Positions 1-8,313 are shown, numbered from the stretch's first letter. The stretch: DNA of 12,785 bases from Prevotellaceae bacterium UBA2718 (GCA_002353975.1 DEKQ01000083.1:1-12785); one strand, 5' to 3'. Made by a program: numbers and translations. The notes: generated by a model not told the origin, from the sequence alone.

Positions 1-93
1 GAGTAAGAAGGCACGGACGGAAAGATAAGTTTTTTTTCTGAAAGTTTTGTGCCATTGGGGTGGCTATCCCGTGGGGGGGGAGAGAAGCACTCT

Positions 94-2655
94 TTAGTTG
101 TTGTAGTATATGCGACGGACGCGGGGGCTGATGGAGGTGAGGATTTCGTAGGGGATGGTGCCGAGCTTGTCGGAGAGGATGGTGACGGGGAGGTTGTCGC
201 CGAAGATTTCTACGCTGTCGCCTTCATGACAGTCGATGTCGGTGACGTCAATCATTGCTACGTCCATGCAGATATTTCCAACATATTGCGCCTGCTGTCC
301 GTTGACGAGACAGTAGGCGTTTCTGTTGCCCAGACGCCTGTCAAGTCCGTCGGCATAGCCAATGGGGATGGCTGCGATGCGGCTGTCGCGATTGAGGGTG
401 GTGCGGCGGGAGTAACCTACGGTGTCGCCTGCGGGAATGTCGTGGATTTGCAGGATGGTGGTGCGGAGGGTTGAGACGTTGTGGATAATTTTAGAGGTGT
501 AGGGGTTGATGCCGTAGAGCCCGAGGCCGAGGCGCACCATGTCGTGATGGCGCTCAGGGAAGTGCTCTATGCCCGCCGTATTGCAGATGTGTCGCAGTAT
601 GTGGTGGGGGAAGGCCTGCTGAAGTGTGTCTGCTCCCTTGCAGAACAGGTCGTACTGCTGCTGTGAGAAGTCGTTGAAGCGGTCTTCGTCGCTGCCCACG
701 AAGTGTGAGAATACGGAGCGCGGCGTGACGGCGTTCTGCTGGGTGAGCTCGCGGGTGAGCTGCTCCATGTCGGCTATGGGGTGGAAGCCGAGGCGGTGCA
801 TGCCCGTGTCGAGCTTGATGTGTATGGGCCATCCTGTGATGCCTTCGCGCTGGGCGGCCTGTATCATGGCGCGCAGGAGACGGAAGGAATAGACCTCGGG
901 TTGCAGGTTGTTGTCGAAGATGGTACGGAAGGCGGTCATCTCGGGGTTCATTACGATGATGTCTGCCGTGATGCCTGCCTTGCGCAGTTCCGCTCCCTCG
1001 TCGGCTACGGCTACGGCGAGGTAATCCACGTTGTTCTCCTGTAGGGTCTTGGCCACCTCTATGGCTCCGGCGCCGTAGGCTTCGGCCTTAATCATGCAGC
1101 AGGTCTTGGTGCGGGGCTTGAGGAAACTGCGATAGAAATTCAGATTGCCTATAAGGGCGCTGAGGTTTATCTCCATCGTGGTTTCGTGAACCTGGGAGAT
1201 GAGCATGGAGGTGATGTCGTCGAAATGAAAGCTGCGCGCTCCCTTGATGAGTATGTTCTCGTTGCGCAGGGTTCCGAATGTGCTTGATGCCAGGAACTGC
1301 GGGGTGTCGTGATAGTTGACGAAGAGCATTCCCGTAGTGGAGATGCCTGCCTGCTGAAGTGTGGCGGGGGTGATCTGTGAACCAATAGTGATGAGCTTCT
1401 TTATGCCACGCTTGATGATGAGCGGCATGACCTGGCTACAGATTTCCTCGGGTTGGAGTCCTGTCTGCTCTATATCGCTTAGGATAAGGGTATTTGAGCG
1501 CTGGAGTGTGGTGTGGCGGTTGAAACGCCTCCATGCGAAGTCAAGTGCTATGTCAAGCGAAGGGATGTCGGAGTTGTAGGAGTCGTTGATGATGATGCAG
1601 TTGTTGCGGGCCTGTATTACTTCGAGTCGCATCTCTACAGGTTGAAGCGCCTGCATTCGCTCGTCAAGTTCCTCAGGTGTGAGCCCCATGTGGAGGGCGG
1701 CAGCGGCGCAGAGGAGGGAGTTGTGGATTGCAGCCTTGCTGATGAAGGGGAGCGTGTAGGATGCTGAAATGGAAGCCTGCTCCTGAGAGGGTGGGGTGTA
1801 GGTGTAGTGAATGGTGATTTTGCCTTCAGGCGTTTCGTCTATACTGTTTACATAGAAAGCCGCCACGGGGTTTGTCTGGGATACGGATATTAGCGACAGA
1901 GCACCCTTTCCGCTCCTCCCTGAAGGGTGGAGGGACGGAGATGATAACAAAGACGAAAATTTAGCCGATGAGCCTAATGTCTCGCTATCTTCATCGTATA
2001 TGATGGTGTCGCAGGTTTTGAAGAGCTGCAATTTCTCCCTGCACTTTTCTTCAAGTGACGTGAAGTTCTCCTGATGAGCCTGTCCGATGTTGGTGAAGAT
2101 GCCGATGGTAGGACTTATGACGGGTGCTATACGCTGCATCTCTCCTGGCTGGCTTATTCCTGCCTCGAAGATGGCTGCCTGCGTGCGGCTGCTGAGGTTC
2201 CATACACTTAGTGGCACTCCTGTCTGCGAGTTGTAGGAGCGTGGCGAGCGTGTGATGTCCATAGATGGTGTGAGAAGCTGGCTGAGCCATTCCTTGACCA
2301 TTGTCTTGCCGTTGCTGCCCGTGATGCCTATGACTGGGATGTCGGGGAATTGCCTGCGATGGTGTGTAGCAAGCTGCTGGAGTGCTGTGACTGCATCATC
2401 TACGAGCAGGTAGTTGGCATCGGGTTTGATGTCTTCTGGCACACTCGTTACAACAAAGTTTCTCGTGCCCTTTGCGTATAGCTCGGCTATGTACCGGTGT
2501 CCGTCATTACGGGCAGTAGTAATAGCAAAGAACAACGTCTCCTCCGGGAACGTGAGCGAGCGGCTGTCTGTGAGCAGGATTGAGATACTGTAGGGCCTGT
2601 CGCCTGTGCGCTTTGCCCCGATGATGTTAGATATTTCGGTTATGTCGTATTTCAT
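94..2655 (-). CDS. murF-alr: Bifunctional MurF / alanine racemase fusion (UDP-MurNAc-tripeptide:D-Ala-D-Ala ligase + Alr)
   Basis: The 853-residue protein joins two cytoplasmic peptidoglycan-precursor enzymes. The N-terminal half (about 1-490) is a Mur ligase that would use ATP to add D-Ala-D-Ala to the UDP-MurNAc-tripeptide. It shows the P-loop GITGSNGKT at 110-118, the NDSYNS motif near 357 and KGARSFHFD near 471. The C-terminal half (about 493-853) is a PLP-dependent alanine racemase supplying D-Ala. The PLP lysine is K523 in MIKAEAYGAG, a phosphate-side arginine is R708 in MVRLGLGLYGINP, and the catalytic tyrosine is Y767 in GYADG. Both active sites look intact. The start gives the expected MurF N-terminus (MKYDITEISNIIGA). 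Residues about 225-262 form a Ser-rich stretch that looks longer than in relatives I recall and is encoded by a quasi-palindrome. The gene lies 45 nt downstream of the GH2 gene and may be co-transcribed. The fused form is common in Bacteroidetes. Confidence 0.95.
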   Translation of the reverse strand: MKYDITEISNIIGAKRTGDRPYSISILLTDSRSLTFPEETLFFAITTARNDGHRYIAELYAKGTRNFVVTSVPEDIKPDANYLLVDDAVTALQQLATHHRRQFPDIPVIGITGSNGKTMVKEWLSQLLTPSMDITRSPRSYNSQTGVPLSVWNLSSRTQAAIFEAGISQPGEMQRIAPVISPTIGIFTNIGQAHQENFTSLEEKCREKLQLFKTCDTIIYDEDSETLGSSAKFSSLLSSPSLHPSGRSGKGALSLISVSQTNPVAAFYVNSIDETPEGKITIHYTYTPPSQEQASISASYTLPFISKAAIHNSLLCAAAALHMGLTPEELDERMQALQPVEMRLEVIQARNNCIIINDSYNSDIPSLDIALDFAWRRFNRHTTLQRSNTLILSDIEQTGLQPEEICSQVMPLIIKRGIKKLITIGSQITPATLQQAGISTTGMLFVNYHDTPQFLASSTFGTLRNENILIKGARSFHFDDITSMLISQVHETTMEINLSALIGNLNFYRSFLKPRTKTCCMIKAEAYGAGAIEVAKTLQENNVDYLAVAVADEGAELRKAGITADIIVMNPEMTAFRTIFDNNLQPEVYSFRLLRAMIQAAQREGITGWPIHIKLDTGMHRLGFHPIADMEQLTRELTQQNAVTPRSVFSHFVGSDEDRFNDFSQQQYDLFCKGADTLQQAFPHHILRHICNTAGIEHFPERHHDMVRLGLGLYGINPYTSKIIHNVSTLRTTILQIHDIPAGDTVGYSRRTTLNRDSRIAAIPIGYADGLDRRLGNRNAYCLVNGQQAQYVGNICMDVAMIDVTDIDCHEGDSVEIFGDNLPVTILSDKLGTIPYEILTSISPRVRRIYYNN
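1909..1939. repeat. Quasi-palindromic GC-rich element inside murF-alr
   Basis: CTCC-T-CCCT at 1913-1921 faces AGGG-T-GGAG at 1924-1932 across a GA loop, with one T-T mismatch. An outer TCCG/CGGA pair (1909-1912 and 1936-1939) extends the stem past a 3-nt bulge. It encodes residues around 239-249, a Ser/Pro/Gly-rich linker in the MurF half. The CCCT..AGGG core resembles palindromic repeats I recall from intergenic regions of Bacteroidetes, so this may be a repeat that was inserted in frame. Whether it is repeated elsewhere in the genome cannot be seen here. Confidence 0.5.
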
Positions 2656-2663
2656 TTTTCTGA

Positions 2664-2680
2664 TTCCACCCGAGGTGGAA
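2664..2680. other. Perfect 7-bp hairpin in the GH2 / murF-alr gap
   Basis: TTCCACC (2664-2670) and GGTGGAA (2674-2680) are perfect inverted repeats around a 3-nt loop. On the minus strand the stem ends 8 nt before the murF-alr start codon. There is no long U tract after it in the minus direction, so a full terminator is unlikely. It could influence ribosome access to murF-alr or mark a processing site. On the plus strand it is followed by a mixed sequence, so it is no terminator there either. Confidence 0.5.
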
Positions 2681-2700
2681 AGCTATCGTTCTGTTTCTTT

Positions 2701-5112
2701 TCAGTTAGGGATTGTCTTTAGTTTTGCCGTTGCGTTCTTTAGTCCTGGGCAGGTGGCTGTGACAGTTATGTTGCCTGGTGTGAGTCCTGCACGGAGGATG
2801 GCGAGGATAGAGCCGTTGAAGAGCTGACGATGGTTGACCATATTGAGCTCGTCAGAAGAGTGGTTGCCGCTGCTGACGGCTGCGAGTGTCGCTACCGGGG
2901 CGTTGGCATCGCCTACCAGCGCGGGCTTACCGTTGATGAGGATGGTGACTTCGCCTGTGGCGGTATTCACGCGGCGGCCTTTCTTATCTACTGCGTAGAT
3001 GCGCAGGTGCTGCAGGTCAATACCGTCAGCTTTCCAGGCGTTGTTGTCGCTCTCTATGCGTAGAGCCACCGGTTCGCCTGTGGTCTCAATCTTATGGCGT
3101 GCCACGATCTTGCCCGCCGTGCGTGCTATGGCTTCGCAATAGCCGTTCTGGTATTCCACGTTCTTCCAACGTATCTGGTTGCGCATCTTTGCTGATGCGA
3201 GGTCATTCTTCTGGGTGCCGTAGCTCTTGCCGTTGACTATTAGCTCAACCTCCTCGGCGTTGGTATAGGTGGTTATGTCGAGCATGGAGCCGGGCTTACG
3301 GTTCCAATGGTCGCTCTGTCCGTCGTTGCCTGTCTGCACGCCGTTCCACATGACGTCGCCCTTAGTGTCGGTCACGGCGATGTGAACTACAGGCTCGTCG
3401 GGCTTGAAGAATGAGCGCATGTAGTATGCCTTTGGCTTTGCCTCAAGCGAGATGTCAAAGACTCCCTGTGACCAACCCTTGAGCGGCCATCCCTGGCTTT
3501 CCCCGAGGTAGTCGATGGCTCCCCAGTAAGCAAGTCCTATGGTTCTGTCACGATCCATGGCGAAGAAGTTCTCGCCCATAGCCGAAACACTTGCCTCGCT
3601 CTGATAGAATGTCATCCATGGGAAGCGTGCCTCGTCGCCGGGGAAGTACATGTAGCGGTAGTTGTAGGATTGGAAGTCGGTAACCATAGCGAGGTCACAT
3701 GGCAGGGAGTCTGTCTCCCAGTTGCGGTAACGTGGATGCATGGCAACCGTAACCTTACGGGTGCTGTCGTAGCGTTGTACGAGGGTGCGCATGAGCTTGA
3801 ACTGGGTAACGCCGAAATCGTTGAACGGCATATCGTTATAGGACTGCAGCTCGTTGCCCAAGGACCATGCTACTACAGACGGGTGGTTGCGGTCGCGGGT
3901 GATGAACTCAGGCACGTCTTTCTGCCATATTTCTGTGAAGGGCTTTCTGCCTGCGCCTACATACTGGTCGTTCCACTTGTCGTATAGCTCGTCAACGACG
4001 AGGATACCGTAGCGGTCGCAGATATTGAGGAAGTCGGTGGAGTAGGGGTTGTGTGAGGTGCGTACGTGGTTCATGCCAAACTCCTTCATGAGAGCGATGC
4101 GCTTCTCTATTGCCTTGGGATAGGCAGCTGCGCCGAGTGCTCCGAGGGTATGGTGGTTGGCATATCCCTTGAGCAACACTTTCTTGCCGTTGAGGACGAG
4201 ACCTGTGCCAGGTACTATCTGAACGGTTCTGAGACCTAACGTGCTCTGTGTCTCGTCAGCCACGCTACCGTCTTCCTTGAGCAACTGTACCTTTGCGGTA
4301 TATAGGTTAGGGTGCTCGCAGTCCCATAGCTGGGCATTGGCGATGGCGATGGCAGGCAGCCGCAGTTCCTCTCCTGCACGATAGTTGCGGTTGTGCTTCA
4401 GATTGTGTTGAGCCGAGTAAATCTGCGTGCCCTGAGGGTCAAGGATGATGACCTGAAGGGCTATTTCCTTCTGCTTAGAAGTGGATTGCACGTTTGCGGA
4501 TATTGTCACGTTGACGGTTCCGTTGGCGCTCTTTGTCACGTCGTCGTTTGTGATGTAGAGCGGATGGCGCTGGAAGTGCATCTGGGCATCCTTGGCTACA
4601 AGCGAGACGTTGCGGAAGAGTCCGCCACCTGTGTACCAACGGGAATTTTTAGGCGTGCCCTGACCGCAAACGACTTTGATGGTATTCTCCTGCCCAAGCT
4701 TGAGTTTTCCCGTTACGTCGATTTCAAAGCCGACATAGCCGTAATCCGTGCCGCCTATGAGTTCATCGTTCAGGTAAACGTCCGCAACATACATGATGCC
4801 CTCAAAGTCAAGGAGTATCTGCTTGCCCTTGATGTCCTCAGAGGGTGTGAATATCTTGGTGTATGTGCTGCTCTCGAGCTCCTTGAAGCCGCGCGCAGAG
4901 AGGCGGCTCTTGATGTTGGCTCCGGCATCTGAGTTGTCGGCTTTCTCATCGGCAGAAGGAGCTACCCAAGGCTGCTCTATGAGGTAGTCGTGTGGGACGT
5001 TTACGAGCTGTTTGCCATTTACGAGCCAGCCACGATTGAGGTCTATTACTTTTGCTGCGTTAGCCTGAAGTGATGAAGCTAAGAGTAGTGATAGGAGAAA
5101 TGATTTATTCAT
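2701..5112 (-). CDS. Secreted glycoside hydrolase family 2 enzyme (beta-galactosidase-like)
   Basis: The 803-residue protein begins with a signal peptide (MNKSFLLSLLLASSLQANA, likely cut after residue 19), so it should act in the periplasm or at the cell surface. The layout is that of GH2: a sugar-binding jelly-roll (about 21-175), an Ig-like domain (about 180-298), and a TIM barrel (about 300-570). Two further beta domains follow; the first resembles DUF4982, the second a GH2 C-terminal domain. The barrel carries RTSHNP (351-356), the acid/base glutamate E421 in SLGNE, and the likely nucleophile E506 in FYQSE. The catalytic set looks complete. Beta-galactosidase is the usual annotation, but GH2 also holds beta-glucuronidases and beta-mannosidases, and substrate cannot be read from sequence. 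It follows the GH105 gene by 33 nt, which points to a shared glycan such as galactan-decorated pectin. Confidence 0.9.
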   Translation of the reverse strand: MNKSFLLSLLLASSLQANAAKVIDLNRGWLVNGKQLVNVPHDYLIEQPWVAPSADEKADNSDAGANIKSRLSARGFKELESSTYTKIFTPSEDIKGKQILLDFEGIMYVADVYLNDELIGGTDYGYVGFEIDVTGKLKLGQENTIKVVCGQGTPKNSRWYTGGGLFRNVSLVAKDAQMHFQRHPLYITNDDVTKSANGTVNVTISANVQSTSKQKEIALQVIILDPQGTQIYSAQHNLKHNRNYRAGEELRLPAIAIANAQLWDCEHPNLYTAKVQLLKEDGSVADETQSTLGLRTVQIVPGTGLVLNGKKVLLKGYANHHTLGALGAAAYPKAIEKRIALMKEFGMNHVRTSHNPYSTDFLNICDRYGILVVDELYDKWNDQYVGAGRKPFTEIWQKDVPEFITRDRNHPSVVAWSLGNELQSYNDMPFNDFGVTQFKLMRTLVQRYDSTRKVTVAMHPRYRNWETDSLPCDLAMVTDFQSYNYRYMYFPGDEARFPWMTFYQSEASVSAMGENFFAMDRDRTIGLAYWGAIDYLGESQGWPLKGWSQGVFDISLEAKPKAYYMRSFFKPDEPVVHIAVTDTKGDVMWNGVQTGNDGQSDHWNRKPGSMLDITTYTNAEEVELIVNGKSYGTQKNDLASAKMRNQIRWKNVEYQNGYCEAIARTAGKIVARHKIETTGEPVALRIESDNNAWKADGIDLQHLRIYAVDKKGRRVNTATGEVTILINGKPALVGDANAPVATLAAVSSGNHSSDELNMVNHRQLFNGSILAILRAGLTPGNITVTATCPGLKNATAKLKTIPN

Positions 5113-5145
5113 AGATGTCTGGTTATTGTTAGAGCCTTGAGTCTT

Positions 5146-6249
5146 TTATTTGTGGGTTAGTTTGTAGTATTCCGTGGCGGCAAGCAGGAAGCATCCTAAG
5201 CCGTAGTCATCGAAGTCCGGTTCACGGTTGTAGGTGCATGGCTGGCTGGAGGCAGGCCTGTCACCCGAACCTTGCACGTAGCCGAGGAAACCGTCTTCAT
5301 GCACGCAGGAGGCGCAGGCTTTCCATGCTTTGTCCATGGCTGGCTTTACTTCTTTTGCCTTAAGCAGCTTGTTGTTTACTCCCCATGAGAGTCCATATAG
5401 GAAGAGTGCCGTGCCTGAGAGTTCTGGCCCTGCATAGTCTTGTGACACGAGGCTGGCATTCCAGAAACCGTCGCTACGCTGGCAATTCAGCAGGGCACGT
5501 GTCATAGTGAGATAGTCAGCCTTCAACTGTTTGTAGTATGGATCCTTGGGTGACAACGTGTTCATAACGCGAACGAGCGCTGCATATACCCATCCGTTGC
5601 CGCGGCTCCAGTAGCAGTTCTTACCGTCGCTCTCCTTGTAAGGCGCTACGAAGTTGGCGTCTCTCCACCATAAGCCTTCTGCCTGGTTGAAGAGCTTGCC
5701 TCCGCAGGTGTCGCGCGTCCAGATGTATGAGCGCATGGCATAATCCAGATACTTTCTGTCACCGGTAATCTTTGTCATCATGGCAAATGCCGGCATAGCC
5801 ATCTGTATGGCGTCAATCCACGTCCAATGGCGGTTGTCGGTCTTGGCTATCTCGTGGTCGAAGTTGGCACGTATCTTTGCAATCTTTTCCTCTCCGCCCA
5901 CCTGCTGGTATCTCATCATGTAGGCCTGTCCGCAGCATTGGTGGTCGGCATCCACGGTCTCAGGTTTGCCGCTATACACATTCCATCCGTGGTAGTTGCC
6001 CCAGTCATCAACGTACTTCATGTATCGCTCCTGAGGGTCTATGCTGTAGAGCGCGAAGAGTCCTTCGTAATACACGGCACGCGTCCAGAGGTTTGAGGGG
6101 CGCAGCTTCTTGCCTGTGGTAGGCGAAGTCGGATCGCTCCATTTAGCCATAAAATAGTCATTAGCCCTCTGAGCCAGCGCCAGAGGTTCGGCAGAATAGC
6201 ATGCCAGAGATAAGGTTAGGGTTAGGATTGTCAGGATAGTTTTTCTCAT
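5146..6249 (-). CDS. Glycoside hydrolase family 105/88-type unsaturated rhamnogalacturonyl hydrolase (YteR-like), exported
   Basis: The protein has 367 residues, the usual size for GH105. These (alpha/alpha)6-barrel enzymes remove the 4,5-unsaturated uronic acid left at the end of oligosaccharides after polysaccharide lyase cleavage. Visible family features are WTRAVYYEGL (55-64), the ETVDADHQCCGQAY block (97-110), the WIDAIQMAMP block with D146 at the position of the YteR catalytic aspartate, WSRGNGWV (214-221), and DFDDYGLG near the C-terminus. An N-terminal export signal covers about residues 1-20. C17 in LSLAC could be a lipidation cysteine, but the lipobox is imperfect. The neighbouring GH2 enzyme is 33 nt downstream, so the two may act in turn on one glycan. 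GH88 is an alternative family label. No SusC/SusD or lyase gene is in the window to fix the substrate. Confidence 0.85.
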   Translation of the reverse strand: MRKTILTILTLTLSLACYSAEPLALAQRANDYFMAKWSDPTSPTTGKKLRPSNLWTRAVYYEGLFALYSIDPQERYMKYVDDWGNYHGWNVYSGKPETVDADHQCCGQAYMMRYQQVGGEEKIAKIRANFDHEIAKTDNRHWTWIDAIQMAMPAFAMMTKITGDRKYLDYAMRSYIWTRDTCGGKLFNQAEGLWWRDANFVAPYKESDGKNCYWSRGNGWVYAALVRVMNTLSPKDPYYKQLKADYLTMTRALLNCQRSDGFWNASLVSQDYAGPELSGTALFLYGLSWGVNNKLLKAKEVKPAMDKAWKACASCVHEDGFLGYVQGSGDRPASSQPCTYNREPDFDDYGLGCFLLAATEYYKLTHK

Positions 6250-6279
6250 AGCGTTGTGTATGTTATGTGTAGTTTATTT

Positions 6280-7047
6280 CTAATAGCTTGCTGAACATGG
6301 GATGCCCAGTGCCCTCACGCGGTCCCTTATGGCATCGAGCATATTCTTGTCGGCTTTCTCCAATCCGCTTACGGGCGTCTCGCGATCTATGGTGTATATC
6401 ATCACCTGCTGTGGAGCAATCTCCTTCACAGCCTCAATCCAAGGAGCGACGTAGTATTCGCCCGTATTATCTACATCATCGCCTTTCATGAACATGGTCT
6501 GAATGATCACGTGCCCGTTGAAGGCCTTGAGGCTTTCTATTACTTCCCTTACATCATATGAGGATGATACGGGACGGTCCACCTTATTTATATATGCAGC
6601 ATCTACGGTATCCAGTTTCTGTATATTGTTATCCACGAGCATCAGGGCCTCACGTACGGCAGGCCTGTGTATCATCGTGGCGTTGCTGAGGACGGAGACC
6701 TTTGCCTGTGGGAAGAAACGGTCACGTATGGCTATGGTGTCGCGTATGATGCCGGGGAAGTCTGGATGTGCCGTAGGCTCGCCATTTCCGGCGAAGGTTA
6801 TGACATCAAGAGGCTCTCCCTGGGTATGCCTGAGGCTCAGCACCTCCTTGAGCGCTGTCCTCACTTCATCCCTGGCGGGACGATGGGCAGAGGGACGATG
6901 GTCGGCATTAAGTCCGCACTCGCAGTATATGCAATCAAAGGTGCACACCTTTCCATCGGAAGGCATAAGATTAATGCCCAGCGATACTCCCAACCTGCGT
7001 GAATGGACAGGTCCGAAGATTGGTGATTGGTATAGGATAGTTGACAT
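6280..7047 (-). CDS. Radical SAM protein, TYW1/COG0731-like
   Basis: The protein has 255 residues and carries the radical SAM 4Fe-4S motif CTFDCIYC (C35, C39, C42), followed by the SAM-binding GNGEP motif at 87-91. The N-terminus, GPVHSRRLGVSLGIN, is typical of the COG0731 Fe-S oxidoreductases related to the wyosine synthase TYW1. The substrate of bacterial members is not established. I chose the start at 7047 because it gives that conserved N-terminus and lies just downstream of a -7 promoter element. The frame stays open a further 214 codons upstream, but that part lies antisense to the histidine kinase gene and looks like no protein family. The short leader of about 3-5 nt suggests near-leaderless translation. 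It is the promoter-proximal gene of the leftward cluster, 30 nt before the GH105 gene. Confidence 0.85.
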   Translation of the reverse strand: MSTILYQSPIFGPVHSRRLGVSLGINLMPSDGKVCTFDCIYCECGLNADHRPSAHRPARDEVRTALKEVLSLRHTQGEPLDVITFAGNGEPTAHPDFPGIIRDTIAIRDRFFPQAKVSVLSNATMIHRPAVREALMLVDNNIQKLDTVDAAYINKVDRPVSSSYDVREVIESLKAFNGHVIIQTMFMKGDDVDNTGEYYVAPWIEAVKEIAPQQVMIYTIDRETPVSGLEKADKNMLDAIRDRVRALGIPCSASY

Positions 7048-7056
7048 AATTTTCGG

Positions 7057-7064
7057 CAAAAGTA
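7057..7064 (-). promoter_or_regulatory. Bacteroidetes-type -7 promoter element for the radical SAM gene
   Basis: Read on the minus strand, the bases are TACTTTTG, an exact fit to the Bacteroidetes -7 consensus TAnnTTTG. The start codon of the radical SAM gene is at 7047, so transcription would begin only a few bases before it. The -33 element is not clear. Confidence 0.6.
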
Positions 7065-7107
7065 ATAATTTTTTTGCAACAATGACATAAATGTCGTAAA
7101 AAAATGC

Positions 7108-7115
7108 TACTTTTG
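7108..7115 (+). promoter_or_regulatory. Bacteroidetes-type -7 promoter element for the histidine kinase gene
   Basis: TACTTTTG matches TAnnTTTG exactly. Transcription would start near 7120-7122, about 16-18 nt before the GTG at 7138. No convincing -33 TTTG lies at the usual spacing; the TTTG at 7073-7076 is too far upstream. Confidence 0.6.
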
Positions 7116-7137
7116 CCCCGAAAAAACTTAAACTCAC

Positions 7138-8313
7138 GTGACCTCGCGTCTGAAAATATCGTTTATCCTTGCAGCTGTCCTTATAGCCGCAGCCTCTCTT
7201 ATTGTCAGCCACCGCATGGTGACCGACCTGGCCAATGAGGAGCATTCGCGCATGGAGATATGGGCGGAGGCGATGCACAATCTTGCAGGTGCCGATGAGA
7301 ATACAGACCTGGGACTTGTGGTAAAGGTTCTGGAGCAGAACCATACGATACCGGTTATCGTGGTTGACAAAAAAGGCAATGTGCAGATGTGGCGCAACAT
7401 CGAGATAGGCAATACGGCAGACAGCCTGGCTGTAGCGTCGGGGATAGCCAAGAAGATGCAGAAGAAGGGCAGGGTGATCCGCGTGGACCTGCAGCCGAAC
7501 AGCCCAAGCTCGGATTATCTGCTGGTGTGCTATGATGACTCTGTGCTGCTCACCCGTCTGGCATACTATCCCTACATACAGCTTGCCGTTGTGATGCTGT
7601 TTGTTGCCATAGCCCTGCTGGCGCTCCTGTCCTCTAAGCGTGCGGAGCAGAACAAGGTTTGGGTGGGATTGTCGAAGGAAACTGCCCATCAGCTCGGTAC
7701 GCCAATCTCGTCGCTAATGGCGTGGATGGAGATACTGAGGGAAAACTATCCGAACGATGACCTGATACCCGAGATGGACAAGGACGTGAACCGCCTGAGG
7801 CTGATAGCTGACAGATTCTCGAAGATAGGTTCTACGCCCGAAAAGAGTTCCGTAGCGCTTGAGGAGATACTGAGTCACGTGGTTCAGTACATGAGCCGCC
7901 GCACATCGGGAAAGGTGCACATCAGCTATACCGTTGACAACGGAATACTCGTGACGGTCAACCCGCTCCTGTTTGAATGGGTGTTTGAGAACCTGTGCAA
8001 GAATGCCGTAGATGCTATGGAAGGCAAGGGAAACATAAACATAAGGGCAAGCATAGCGACAGAGGAGAGGCTTGTGATAATTGACGTGTCGGACAATGGT
8101 AAGGGCATAGAGGCCCGAAACCTTCAGGATATCTTCAATCCGGGATTTACGACCAAGAAGCGCGGCTGGGGACTTGGGCTTTCTCTCTCGCGCCGCATAA
8201 TAGAGGAATACCATGACGGTAAGATATATGTGCTCTATTCGGAAAAGAACAAAGGTACCACCTTCCGCATAGAGCTGAAGAAACAACCTTTGCCACAACC
8301 CGTAGGTAGCTGA
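7138..8313 (+). CDS. Membrane-bound sensor histidine kinase, orphan
   Basis: The 391-residue protein is an inner-membrane sensor. A transmembrane helix at about 6-24 and a second at about 146-166 enclose a roughly 120-residue periplasmic region that I do not recognise. The cytoplasmic part starts almost at once with the H box KETAHQLGTPISSL (phosphoacceptor H184), with no obvious HAMP domain. The ATPase domain follows, with the N box around N285-N289, G1 motif DVSDNGKGI (317-325) and G2 motif GWGLGLSLSRR (343-353). All kinase motifs are intact. The start is GTG at 7138. It is preferred over the in-frame ATG at 7216 because it keeps the first membrane helix and sits 16-18 nt after the predicted transcription start. 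No response regulator is in the window. The stop overlaps the next start by one base (TGATG), so the kinase is coupled to the outer-membrane protein. Confidence 0.92.
   Translation: MTSRLKISFILAAVLIAAASLIVSHRMVTDLANEEHSRMEIWAEAMHNLAGADENTDLGLVVKVLEQNHTIPVIVVDKKGNVQMWRNIEIGNTADSLAVASGIAKKMQKKGRVIRVDLQPNSPSSDYLLVCYDDSVLLTRLAYYPYIQLAVVMLFVAIALLALLSSKRAEQNKVWVGLSKETAHQLGTPISSLMAWMEILRENYPNDDLIPEMDKDVNRLRLIADRFSKIGSTPEKSSVALEEILSHVVQYMSRRTSGKVHISYTVDNGILVTVNPLLFEWVFENLCKNAVDAMEGKGNINIRASIATEERLVIIDVSDNGKGIEARNLQDIFNPGFTTKKRGWGLGLSLSRRIIEEYHDGKIYVLYSEKNKGTTFRIELKKQPLPQPVGS

Noticed and set aside
1..93. Possible terminator after murF-alr (minus strand)
   Set aside because: There is an A/T run, but no stable stem directly before it in the minus direction.
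49..474. 141-codon plus-strand frame at the left edge
   Set aside because: Antisense to the alanine racemase half of murF-alr; the Gly/Val/Asp-rich sequence is typical of a shadow frame.
4393..4932. 179-codon plus-strand frame opposite the GH2 gene
   Set aside because: Antisense shadow of a well-supported GH2 enzyme, with no start context or domain.
7048..7689. Upstream extension of the radical SAM frame by 214 codons
   Set aside because: It lies antisense to the kinase, adds no known domain and crosses the promoter pair. The start at 7047 gives the family N-terminus.
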